Of a DNA stretch of 52,479 nt, positions 44,801-52,479 are shown piece after piece. Source of the stretch: Heterostelium multicystogenum (Eukaryota; Evosea; Eumycetozoa; Acytosteliales; Acytosteliaceae). Positions within the stretch are counted from its first letter, which is position 1. Every line of letters begins with the position of its first letter. A program made the translations under genes and the position numbers. The notes beneath the pieces were generated by a model. It saw only the letters and a list, made by a program, of their open reading frames with translations. It did no database searches and was not told where the DNA came from. Where the stretch lies: positions 1 to 52,479 of the forward strand of contig RCNN01000526.1 of the NCBI GenBank assembly GCA_003667245.1. Reading direction: 5' to 3'.

Positions 44801-45224
44801 CTTCAGATTCTTTGCTAGGGCACTACCTGGTTTAGCCTACGTCAAAAACTCAGATTGTTGTATGTGCTGCAATCACTACTCTGACCCGTATATTCATACA
44901 TTCTTCAATTGTCGAGTAGTAATTCAGCGCTTCAATCTGTCGACGATCTTCAACCACTTAGGCCTCTCAATTCCCACCTACCATTGGTCACTCGAGCAGT
45001 CCTATGCTCTGTTAACCAGACGTGATATAGTTTCTGTCTTGGTCTCCATCATATACCACCAAATATGGAAGTTCTACTGTAAATGTAACTTCGGTAATAC
45101 CCCTGTTGTCGAAAACGATCTATTGTCCAATTCGCTTATCCTGTCGGAGTATCATAATCATGTATCTGTCTTGTCTCTCGTCTCTAAGAACGACGTCGTT
45201 AAGCTCCGTGCCAAACTCATGTAA
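41853..45224 (+). CDS. TRE ORF2 protein: APE endonuclease and reverse transcriptase
   Basis: A frame of 1124 codons in the -1 frame relative to ORF1. The endonuclease starts TLVWNCRGAV and has catalytic signatures LTEIND, GDFNCVPGDG (about 42283-42312) and LSDHSMLF. The RT has IYKKGDVHDPANRRPITLLN, LFDFNKAFDS, KQGDPLSPTLF and the active-site FADD (43845-43856). A Cys/His cluster CCMCCNHYSDPYIHTFFNC near 44860-44920 is typical of L1/TRE-like proteins. There is no in-frame ATG upstream of the endonuclease start, and the stop TAA at 41850-41852 closes the frame upstream, so expression needs coupling, frameshifting or a non-AUG start. All key residues are present. Confidence 0.93.
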   Translation, partial: GIELFKTLVWNCRGAVTDKSLADISSTITGFSPVLTILTEINDVNSRFFSTFNPHNKDCALLATSNGRGTGVAVISHYDRIKITPIQMDDNGRYILLNVSFTGGYDYNMLAVYAPASREGRRSFADSLLSFSKLWSPYKVDIVCGDFNCVPGDGSPLSTVLDAISEEHDLVDVGSDANQCTWSHSGVSKRLDRFYIKSCFINNSFSVVPTALSDHSMLFYQIPSGLSGSVPTSPWRLDRYTAMEPVVKDKVNQILSSRTVTSLNDWITMKSVIVSTYKKFQSLRRLAKRKLIASLITIMSTPELSVEVRGKAKNDLLLLQSEEASIRDSIRKMCQQLNGEVPSKVLTAKLSQSKRDTTIPGLRRPDGSVTKDVNEMTKIMENFYSGLFANVKDDPEIHLQMLKRWACQPVDTSIGKRFTVEEVTDMIRSSNPYKAPGPDGLGLWFYLEHLEPVSSILTSLFNKALEGKCRIPSDFKVGVITTIYKKGDVHDPANRRPITLLNCDYKLLSKAINERFKPQVEKIVSVSQTGFVQGRYIMDNIVTMKEVLDYCVENKIIGLITLFDFNKAFDSISHGSIRRTLEHIGTPPGLINLIMDMLVGSSARVVVNGFLTNSIVLKRGTKQGDPLSPTLFVLVIECLARCINQSIAKGLPLNHQGDVFKMLQFADDSATLSSSFKDLHIKLSIFDMFCKATSSKVNPSKCSIIKIGIHPDEKTYPPIIGHQKIPVSNVPERYLGLFFTANGLHHSLDSVVDSIKSNLLRWKSTGITLRTKVSIVKSYSLSKLTYNMYVDTLTDEEVKKLDNVISWFLWASNSAPFSDFKHYRKTMSKQRAVQHWMRGGVSLWDIRLRNVAQRVWFFNRYLYLSSMKPYSVSYFDSWIKQQRCKNVTSIFLRACHAQWHLLASHLKHVKTGLFNATPLLSKGIPLSLREIYDCLISMEYKTPKLTDGQFQWSLPPTKVDFTSKSNIFTHIANVSHHRGRNTVFRFFARALPGLAYVKNSDCCMCCNHYSDPYIHTFFNCRVVIQRFNLSTIFNHLGLSIPTYHWSLEQSYALLTRRDIVSVLVSIIYHQIWKFYCKCNFGNTPVVENDLLSNSLILSEYHNHVSVLSLVSKNDVVKLRAKLM

Positions 45225-45483
45225 TTCAACCAGTGTAGCTCTGTATCAGCTGCTTCATCAACTTCTCACACTTTTTTCAACTCCTATCCAACTCATATCA
45301 ACCAATTTCAGCTCATCGCAACTATCAATCTATCTCGTACAACTATATTAACTTAATATGACGAAAATAGAATACATAAAAAGAAAGAAAAAAAAAAAAT
45401 AGAAAACTGATGGCTTCGGTCATCCGAAAAATAAAGCTTAATACTTCAATTTTTACTCCTTAAAAAAAAAAAAAAAAAAAAAA
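45225..45483 (+). other. TRE 3' UTR and poly(A) tail
   Basis: A pyrimidine-rich 3' UTR, an internal A run (45389-45400) with a small hairpin after it (GATGGCTTCGGTCATC), then the terminal A run. No open frame of note. Confidence 0.7.
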
Positions 45484-45490
45484 TTTTCGA

Positions 45491-45665
45491 ACGAAGATTG
45501 ATGGCTTGGTTTGTTGGTTCGAAGCTCTGTTCCAATTTTTTCTCTTATGAACTAAATAATAGGCAACCAAATCCTCTATAAAATGATGGTGATACCATTC
45601 ATACTGTTGTTGTTTTAAGAAAACTGTAGCCTTCTAAACCCTACAATAAATAACTCTGTATACAA
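45491..45665 (+). mobile_element. diverged relative of the SINE at 40519
   Basis: Shares with the first SINE a B box region (GGTTCGAAGCT, 45516-45526), the identical string CTCTATAAAATGATGGT (45574-45590) and the 3' segment GTAGCCTTCTAAACCCTAC, followed by a short A-rich tail. The A-box half is missing or degraded. It lies directly beyond the TRE right target duplication, so it was probably already beside the tRNA gene when the TRE inserted. No target duplication was found. Confidence 0.75.
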
Positions 45666-45974
45666 AAAAACACCACAAAAAAGTAGCTACTTCAACCAGT
45701 ATATAGAATTTCATGATTCCAGTAGAAGTTTTAATGGCTAAGAATATTAAAAATAGTATACAACGGCTGATATCCATCCCTCTAAATCACATATGTTTCA
45801 ACATTGAGAAAAATGTATTAATCCAAAAGAGATTATCTAGATTATGATTATGGTAATTAAATCTTTTTTTATATGAAAATAATAATAATATATGTCTCAA
45901 ATGGTTACTGGATCTCAATCATTAATAAAGTAGAAAGCAGAGTATTAATTAAAATTAAATTAATTATAGGTATC
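45666..45974. other. AT-rich spacer
   Basis: About 310 bp with no gene or repeat that can be supported. Confidence 0.4.
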
Positions 45975-46445
45975 TTAATGTTCTTGTACTGTATCAATGA
46001 CAAAGGTTATCAAAGTAACTATGCCAGAATTTAAATGCTAGGTGAATGTAGTGGTGAAATGTCACAACAAGCATTTGCTAAGGTAATTATTATATAAGCT
46101 TAAGCTATTTTCAATTATGATGCCAATTTTTCTATTTATTAAATCAGTTTTAAAATTGATTATCGATGCGATTGTGTAGGACTAAATAGAGTCGAGTGGA
46201 GTAAACAGCTCTCTATCCTCTCGGTGCCACTTTATCCGGCACACTCAACCAGCAATGATCATCTATGACATAGTTGATGAATCAATTGCTCTACATTGTT
46301 GGCCAATGTTCATATAGCAATGTCAAATTCGTTCATACAGTGACAACACAACTTGACCCCTGAAAAGTTTGCAAATTCGTCAAGTTGATCAAGGACCTGG
46401 TCAATTTTATTCGGTATGTCACCCCTAAGATCGAGAGAGTTCCAA
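45975..46445 (+). pseudogene. fragment homologous to the 5' part of the AAA-ATPase-like gene at 49.8 kb
   Basis: This segment aligns by eye with 49767-50305: shared blocks include AATGTTCTTGTAC, TTTGCTAAGGTAA, TATATAAGCTTAAGC, CTATTTATTAAATCAGTTTTAA, AAATAGAGTCGAG and CAGTGACAACACAAC. The intron borders are preserved. The copy lacks about 80 bp present in its partner, has in-frame stops where the partner reads LDEIESSG, and loses similarity after about 46445. It is a decayed, truncated duplicate. Confidence 0.75.
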
Positions 46446-47027
46446 CATTAGTCTTTCACTACAAAAATGTCTTCTTGAGACCACTAAAGATATCATAATA
46501 TCAACTGGAATTCTCTTTCGTAGGCAAATCGAAAGCAATTCAATATATATTTAATAAAAATTCAGCTATCAACACCAACAGACTATGGACATTTCTCTTT
46601 CCATTTCACAACGATCATATCAACTGCTGTTGGTGATGATAATTGGATATGCAAAGAAATATATATTTAATAAAAATTTGTATGTTTCAATAGTTTGAAT
46701 TTCATTTTAATAAACTACCAATGTTCTCAGATTGGAATATGTTGCAAATATAACAATGATAAAACTGTTACCGAATTCAACAACAACTTCATCATGATAA
46801 AATATACTTGATGTTTAAATATTATAACGGTTATCCAATTTAAATTTGAATTAAAAATTACAAGCTGTTTTGATATATAAACTCTAAACTATACTCATTT
46901 TAGTTTTAAGATAGAATTAAACAAATTATTTAATAATATCTTTTATTATCTATAGTTAATTAATTAATTTTAGATTTATCATTATTTACAGATTTAATTA
47001 TCAATCATTTTTACAAGAGTTATAAAT
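46446..47027. other. intergenic region before the tandem-exon gene
   Basis: AT-rich. It contains a 20-bp direct repeat ATATATATTTAATAAAAATT (about 46542-46561 and 46651-46670), low-complexity and of unclear meaning. No gene seen. The last 100 bp should hold the promoter of the next gene. Confidence 0.45.
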
Positions 47028-48284
47028 ATGAATAATTATTTAAATATACACAAATATTATAGTAAAAGCATGGCTCTCCAAGAGTCAAGATACAACGCTA
47101 GTATTACTAAATTAGAGAATGTAGATTTTTCACTTGTAACCAAAGTGAATCAACCACAACAACAGCCACTTCAACAAAAGGATAGACATTTCATGATGCC
47201 AACAGAATCTTCGAAGACAAAGATTAGTAAAAATAGTACACCAATTGCTCCAGTCATGTTGCCAAATGTCATCAGAAGAAAGATATCTGTTCCAAACATT
47301 ATGGAACATTATATAAATCCAACAGTTTCATCACTGGTATGTTAAGTGAAAATACTTTTTAATTATTAATTTAAATTATTAATTAATATTTAAAGGCCAA
47401 ACAGATTCCAAAAAAAGGTTTGGATCAAGGAAATAAACATCTGGAAAGAGTTGCCCATAGAGAGTTAGCTGTACCAAGCATCAACAAAAGATTTATGAAT
47501 CCTACAGTTTCATCAAACGTATGTAGATTATTAATATCAATAATTATTTATTAATTAGATAAATACAGGCCAAGGAACAGATTCCAAGTGAAGATTTGGA
47601 TCAAGAAAAGAAGCCTCTGGAAAGAGTGACTAAAAGAAGGTTAGAGGTACCAAGCATCAACAACAGATTCATAAATCATACAATTTCATCTGGCGTATGT
47701 ATATTATAATACAATACTTAAATAATATTAATTGGAAGTTTAAAAGGCCAAGAAACAACCTAGGATTAAATCTTTGGATCAAGAAAAGAAACCTCTGGAA
47801 AGAGTGACCAAAAGAACGTTAGTTGTACCAACCATCAAAAAACAGATTTGTCCAAGACACCATATCATCAAAGGTAATAGAGTGTTAAAATAATTCTAAA
47901 TTGTTAATTAATATATCTGTTATTTGTATAGGGCAAGAAACATAAACCTAGTGTACCTATGGATAGATTAGAAACTACTTTGGCAAGAGTCAACAAAAGA
48001 ATCTTAGATGTACCAACCATCAACAATAGATTTGTCCAAGACACCATTTCATCAAAAGTATTATAAATTTAAATAACAAATCTAAAGTATATATATTAAT
48101 TAATCTTTTATGAATATAGGCCAAACAGCAGTTTAAAAGTCATAGAGTAAGATCGGAGTCCAACAGAGTTACACCAGAGTCTACAGAGGTCAAAGATTGT
48201 GAGAATCTTATTGTTGAAAGTGGCTTTTTAATACATTTTTGTATTATTATCAGTATAATTGTAAGTATCTGTGTGTATTTGTAA
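47028..48284 (+). CDS. tail-anchored protein built from tandemly duplicated exons
   Basis: Not a recognised family. Exons are 47028-47336, 47396-47518, 47569-47694, 47747-47873, 47932-48057 and 48120-48284, all joined in phase 0, about 324 residues. Exons 2-5 each encode a 41-42-residue unit with the pattern LDQEKKPLERVTKRRL-VP-SINNRF-(5)-SS; exon 1 ends with a related half-unit (RRKISVPNIMEHYINPTVSS). Intron sizes are alike (50-62 bp) and each exon begins GCCAA or GGCAA. The last exon ends with a charged segment and a hydrophobic stretch (SGFLIHFCIIISIIVSICVYL) right before the stop, a likely C-terminal membrane anchor with the repeats in the cytosol. Exon 4 has one extra A in an A run (about 47838), probably a sequence error. 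There is no signal peptide. Confidence 0.75.
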
Positions 48285-48421
48285 GTATATATAGAAGTAT
48301 ATTAAAATTGAATAGTGGTTGGTTGGACGGTTTCGGTAGGTATCTATTAATAGATTTTTCTTTTTTCCTTTTCTTCTTCTCTTTCTCCAAAATTAACTCC
48401 AAGGGAAATCGGTCCAGCAGA

Positions 48422-49047
48422 TTGAGCAACATTGGTTCCGACAGCTGTGACTAAGGAATAATGTTGCTCAAATGAGATAGTCAATAGAGTAGGGAACTTG
48501 AGACTATCTCATTTTCTCGAAAGAGAAACTACTGGCCGTCGTGGCTAAGGTCAACAATCAATTTTGAATGGAGGCGAGCTGTTCAAATTGATTGTGGATG
48601 TAGAGTCACATGATGATTGATTCTAAATCAATCGATCATGTCTCGGCGTAGGAGGATCAGGATCCTGGAAATATACTATTCATACTTGTTTGTGTTTGTC
48701 ATAACATACTTTGATAAACACCACATCACTGGGAATCGGTCTAACTTGTGATCCTTGAGTTGCAGGAGGGGAGGTTAGGCTGTGATGGAAAGATGAATAT
48801 GTACTCATTAAATCGGCATTTAATTGAGACAGTTTCCTTTGATACCTCGGCTTCATATACATCTTCGACCTTGACATAGGAATCAAGTGGGACTTGGATT
48901 CTTATGGTTACACACTCACAAAGATGCTCTTGGTCTTTGGAGGCTCGAGTGTGTAAGCCACTGTGGTGCCAGTCGGACTCCACCTCCGCGTGGTTGGCAC
49001 CGGGAAACTCCATGAACATCAAAGTTTGCCGAACTTGATGTTCATGG
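48422..49047. repeat. array of consecutive inverted repeats (hairpins)
   Basis: At least nine separate stem-loops follow one another, each with its own arm sequence. Arms: 48422-48433/48460-48471 (12 bp), 48470-48482/48502-48514 (13 bp), 48513-48518/48523-48528 (GAAA loop), 48555-48568/48582-48594, 48609-48622/48626-48640, 48692-48701/48712-48721, 48804-48813/48818-48828 (CGGC loop), 48876-48888/48892-48905, 48908-48917/48947-48956, 48965-48971/48995-49001, 49010-49022/49035-49047 (13 bp). The motif GTGRCTAAG recurs three times (48446, 48541, 49047). The region is less AT-rich than its flanks. Confidence 0.8.
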
Positions 49048-49091
49048 TGGCTAAGAGAGTCCATCAATTTTCTAATCTTTGCATCACCCAC
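48741..49091 (-). CDS. possible 116-residue open frame antisense across the hairpin array
   Basis: An uninterrupted minus-strand frame starting MGDAKIRKLMDSLSHHEHQV and containing TIRIQVPLDSYVKVEDVYEA. Composition is protein-like, but no family is recognised, the frame ends inside the array, and the dense inverted repeats make selection on coding unlikely to be the only constraint. A further segment on the same strand and in another frame (GTNVAQSAGPISLGVNFG, about 48385-48440) also looks protein-like. Treat as a candidate or as a decayed gene. Confidence 0.25.
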   Translation of the reverse strand: MGDAKIRKLMDSLSHHEHQVRQTLMFMEFPGANHAEVESDWHHSGLHTRASKDQEHLCECVTIRIQVPLDSYVKVEDVYEAEVSKETVSIKCRFNEYIFIFPSQPNLPSCNSRITS

Positions 49092-49766
49092 TCACACACT
49101 GTTTTGTAGATCACCAGATCAATCTTGTATTATATCTTTGTATTTTTAGATCAATAAGCACTTCACACCCCACATTCCAACTTCACTTGTTTGTTTCAAA
49201 ATTCATTTTTTACTTTTTCACACACCCCACTTCACAGTCAACTTGTTTTTGTCTAACAAGAATTGCTATTATCAAGTGATATAAATATAAACAGTTATTA
49301 CTTGGTTATATCAATACTTGTGTAGATTCAATTATTTATAATGTAATATTTCCAATAACAACTTATTCAACTTAGTATATTTATCATAGTATCAACAGTT
49401 TGACAAAGTTTCAAAGCATTTGTGATTGATTACTACCTATAAACGACTAAGTAAGCTGAACATCGAAGAAATATAGTTATAAGAGTTGTTATTAATTATT
49501 TTAAAAGATAACTAAGAGTTAATTTGGTTATTGATGTAACCTTTAGAAGTCTAGCACACAAGTCAGTTCAACAAGAGAGACTCATAGTTTTGACTTGTAA
49601 GTCAAAGTGACTATGTCAAGTTCATCACCTACAAAATAAGTGAACATAGGATTGGATATTATGAATTCAAGTCTGGAGTATCACCAAGACAAAGCTACTA
49701 TTCGGAGATAATGGAGCTTGCACTACTTGTCAGAGGATAAGTATATATTGCCATAATAGACATGGT
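49092..49766. promoter_or_regulatory. CA-rich boxes and further hairpins upstream of the AAA-ATPase-like gene
   Basis: CACCCACTCACACAC (49085-49099), CACTTCACACCCCAC (about 49157-49172) and CACACACCCCACTTCAC (about 49219-49236) resemble the CA/GT boxes recognised by dictyostelid G-box factors. A double-armed hairpin (49583-49615) and one at 49746-49770 follow. No gene is visible. Regulation of the following gene is an inference. Confidence 0.35.
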
Positions 49767-52272
49767 AATAATGTTCTTGTACAAGAGTAACTGTGGCAGA
49801 ATCTTCTCAAGATGCTTCCTATTCTACAGAAGATGGGATCTTGACCAACATCATCTTTCAACGATCTTCAACCACTTTTCAACAGCTCCAATACACACAA
49901 CTCCAGACCCGAGAATTCTAATCCATCTTGTTCAGATAGATGAATGTAGTTAAGAAATAGTACATCTGGTATTTGCTAAGGTAACTATTATATAAGCTTA
50001 AGCAATTTTCAATGATGATACTAATTTTTCTATTTATTAAATCAGTTTTAACATTGAATATCGATGTTATTGTGTTAGACGAAATAGAGTCGAGCGGTGT
50101 AATCTTAAACAGCTTTCGATCATCTCGGTGGCATACAAGCATCATAATCAGCCTAGAATTGACATCGATGATATAGTTTATGCAACAATCGCTTTACATT
50201 CGTTATGGCAAATTCGTTCAAACAGTGACAACACAACAAAACGACCAAGAAGTTTACAATTCTTCGTCAAGTTGATGGTCAATTTCATTCGGTATGTTAG
50301 CACTAGCATCACGGGACTTCATTGTACCTTACTAACTATATATATAAACAGGTCCAAGCTCAGGTATTTGGAGAGACAACAATATATCACTCTATATGGT
50401 GATGTGCTTCTGTCATTTTTTTCAGGTGCGTAAAATATTTGTGCTTTTTGTTAGATCTTTTGTTTAGTTCACTTGTTCCAACAGATACTATCTCTATCGA
50501 AAGCATGTTGTCTAAACTCCTGTCTCTCAGAAGCTCTGTAGCCCACACGGCTCGATCTTCATTGACAACAGCAACTACATCAGAGATATTGAGTCACTGA
50601 AGGCACTCCGTTCGTCCTCGACGCATTGGCAAGACGTTGTTCCTCGACATGCTCCACCAGTACTAAGACATCAACAACAAAAACCAATTCACCGAGTTGT
50701 TTGGCAGGCTTGACATTATAAAGAACCCTACCGATTTGGGGAACAAGTTCATGGTACTTCATCTTGACTTCTCTGGCTTGAAAACCAACTCCATTTGAGG
50801 TAAGACTACACAAAATGAAATAAGGCTAGACCATTTCTGACGAACAATCAACAGGTATTTGAGACAGACTTCAACAGCAAGGTCAATGGTTCTGTCAAGC
50901 GTTTCATTGAGGATTACCAGCATCTTCTCATATCAGGATCCAGATCGAGGTTTTACCCAACAACTGTTTGGAGAGCTTCGATTCTTTGAAGAGAGCAGTT
51001 TACAACTCTGGTCACTCTTTACGTTCTCAAGACCAACATTCATCAATGGTGCCACATCTATGCAAAGTCCGAGTTCACATATGAATTCAATATCACAACC
51101 GACTTGACTCTTGAGACAAAGTACTCGTTGATCTATGGCTTCACAGACACCCATGTCAGGGCTGTACTCGATCTCATCATTCCACCACTCGATCACTTGA
51201 GAAGTGAAAACAATGGATATAGGTTCAGCAAGGACCAACCAGTTGCTCTCTACAACGCAGCAAAGGTCTCTTACTCTCTTCGACGACTTCAGCTGTATAG
51301 ATGTCGGGGTTGAGGAGGTAGGTTATGATGTTTTTCATCAATCTACTCCTTACCAACACTTTCTTAGGATCACATTGGACTTCTCCAGGACATATCAGAT
51401 CCCAACACTCTACCAGCTCAATCAAAAACTCGAGTTGGTCAAGAATCATCCTCTTGGTCTCTCGGTTCAACGAGGCACTCATCTCTCACAACATCAAATA
51501 CTGTGGAGGACCAATGGGAAGATTCAACCTCACAGAGATTCAAAAATTGGGTCAGGATCGCAAGGCTTTGGTCTCTCATGTACAACACTGGTGCACTGAC
51601 ATTCCTCGACAAAGGAACGCATCTTTACATTCCAAATCTGTTAGCCAAGAAGGAAAGGAGTATCTCTACAAGGTCAAAAGACTCTTCAACTGGAAGTCAT
51701 TCGACACTGGGGAGCACAGATCAGCAATCATACAATTCATCAAGGACGACGACACAATCCACTCTGTGAAATCATTCTTGGACAAGATCTCAGCCAACTG
51801 ACAGGCAACAATGTCATTCATCACAATAAGAATAGCTTGTCTGAATGTTTCGACTCAGCAATCGCATATTCATTTGGAAAGCTGGACGGCATTCAACAAG
51901 AGTTCAAAGTGGCTCGAACACTCTTGGCAGAACAATCTCCATCTTTAACTCCTAGTCTCACGATGATAAGTGATTTGAGTACTTTTGAATAGAATGAATG
52001 TGTCCCAACAGTATCGATCTCAGACAAACCGAGGATTCACTTAATGTTCAATAATATATTAAGATCGGAATGTTGAAGAGATCTCCAAGCTCATGGGATG
52101 ATATGTGTCTCACATCAGCATCGATTTCTTCAGAAGAACAGGCAATTCTACTCAATCTCTCGCTCACAGATCATAGATATGGAAGAATTTGTGGATGGAT
52201 GTCTTCAGTAGATGCAATTCAACAAGCGGTCAGCTACGCACGTGGTCTCAAAAAGAAGTATCGAATCTCTTA
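49767..52272 (+). pseudogene. AAA-ATPase-like / PD-(D/E)XK-type family gene with many frame breaks
   Basis: Pieces in all three plus frames match the order of the AAA-ATPase-like family found in bacteria, fungi and protists. Seen in order: IVLDEIESSG (about 50070), an IRSNSDNTTKRPRSLQFFVKL segment (50210-50280), IFIDNSNYIRDIESLKAL (about 50553-50608), Walker A RPRRIGKT (50613-50636), LHLDFSGL (about 50757-50780), DLTLETKYSLIYGFTDTHVR (51104-51162), RFNLTEIQKLGQDRKALV (about 51520-51575) and LYKVKRLFNWKSF (about 51665-51700). Introns are plausible at about 50293-50350, 50427-50485 and 50801-50853. A TAA sits at 50664-50666, inside the ATPase domain, and at least six frame changes occur. With the decayed duplicate at 46 kb this is probably a pseudogene, though the indel rate of the window means some breaks may be errors. 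The 5' end is uncertain. Confidence 0.6.
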
Positions 52273-52479
52273 GATGACTAGTTAGGTCATCGTTCTTGTT
52301 GGACTGACAAGATTGATCATATTCAGCTCTAGGCTCTTTATGGTTCAGCACATTCAGGTCATTCGTCTTAATTCAGGATTCACATAGATTTATTGATTGT
52401 TTACAGCTCTCTGGTTCAATATTATTTTTGTGGATGATGATTCTTGTTAGGATAGTTTAGCATTAGACACAAACCAGTG

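Larger units (their letters stand above)
40507..45483 (+). mobile_element. complete TRE-type non-LTR retrotransposon downstream of tRNA-Phe
   Basis: A LINE-like element with two open frames, an apurinic-type endonuclease, an RT and a poly(A) tail (about 45462-45483). It starts 78 bp after the tRNA gene, the position known for dictyostelid TRE3 elements. A candidate target duplication TTTTCGA sits at 40500-40506 and 45484-45490; it is short and T-rich, so the borders are approximate. A SINE (40519-40926) interrupts the first bases. Its coding regions are clearly richer in G and C than neighbouring host genes. Both frames are intact, so the element could be active. Confidence 0.88.

Noticed and set aside
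46542..46670. 20-bp direct repeat as target duplication of a small insertion
   Set aside because: The repeat is low-complexity AT and the 89 bp between has no element features.
48422..49047. CRISPR-like array
   Set aside because: The arms differ from hairpin to hairpin and there are no regularly spaced direct repeats; the host is eukaryotic.
50859..51313. Several overlapping short genes in 50.8-51.8 kb
   Set aside because: They are fragments of one AAA-ATPase-like gene spread over three frames, not separate genes.

Overview
This is nuclear DNA of a social amoeba (dictyostelid). The evidence is AT-rich intergenic DNA, short GT-AG introns of roughly 50-190 nt, long Asn/Gln/Thr runs inside otherwise normal proteins, core eukaryotic genes, and a tRNA gene flanked by retrotransposons of the kind known from Dictyostelium. 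Coding DNA is less AT-biased than in D. discoideum, so a different dictyostelid lineage is likely; the species cannot be named from the sequence.

The left two thirds (about 0.8-35.1 kb) is a normal gene-dense region: a PEHE-domain (KANSL1/MSL1-like) chromatin protein, the spliceosomal core protein SmB, a four-CBS-motif AMPK-gamma-like protein, the ribosome quality control factor NEMF/Rqc2 (minus), an unrecognised eight-exon gene, the elongation factor SPT6 (minus), a bacterial-type glutathione S-transferase, a three-RRM Asn/Gln-rich RNA-binding protein (minus), a 3.5-kb stretch with no visible gene, a newly assembled 71-residue three-exon gene (minus), the U5 snRNP helicase BRR2 (minus), and an RRM+CID protein divergent from BRR2. 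Gene spacing is tight, with convergent gaps of 66-79 bp and divergent gaps of 260-325 bp.

The right third (35.4-52.5 kb) is accessory DNA. A complete Ty3/gypsy element with 363-bp LTRs that read as identical lies 8 bp upstream of a tRNA-Phe(GAA) gene. A complete TRE-type non-LTR retrotransposon starts 78 bp downstream of the same tRNA gene. A tRNA-derived SINE with a perfect 10-bp target duplication is inserted near the 5' end of that element, and a diverged relative of the SINE follows the element. Beyond these lie two degenerate copies of an AAA-ATPase-like gene (one a fragment), a gene built from tandemly duplicated 41-42-residue exons ending in a membrane anchor, and a 630-bp run of consecutive inverted repeats.

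Several conserved genes (PEHE gene, SPT6, BRR2, the RRM gene, the RRM/CID gene, the tandem-exon gene) carry single-base frame changes, often in A or T runs, while conservation continues on both sides. These look more like uncorrected sequencing indels than gene decay, so frame breaks elsewhere in the window should be read with the same caution.
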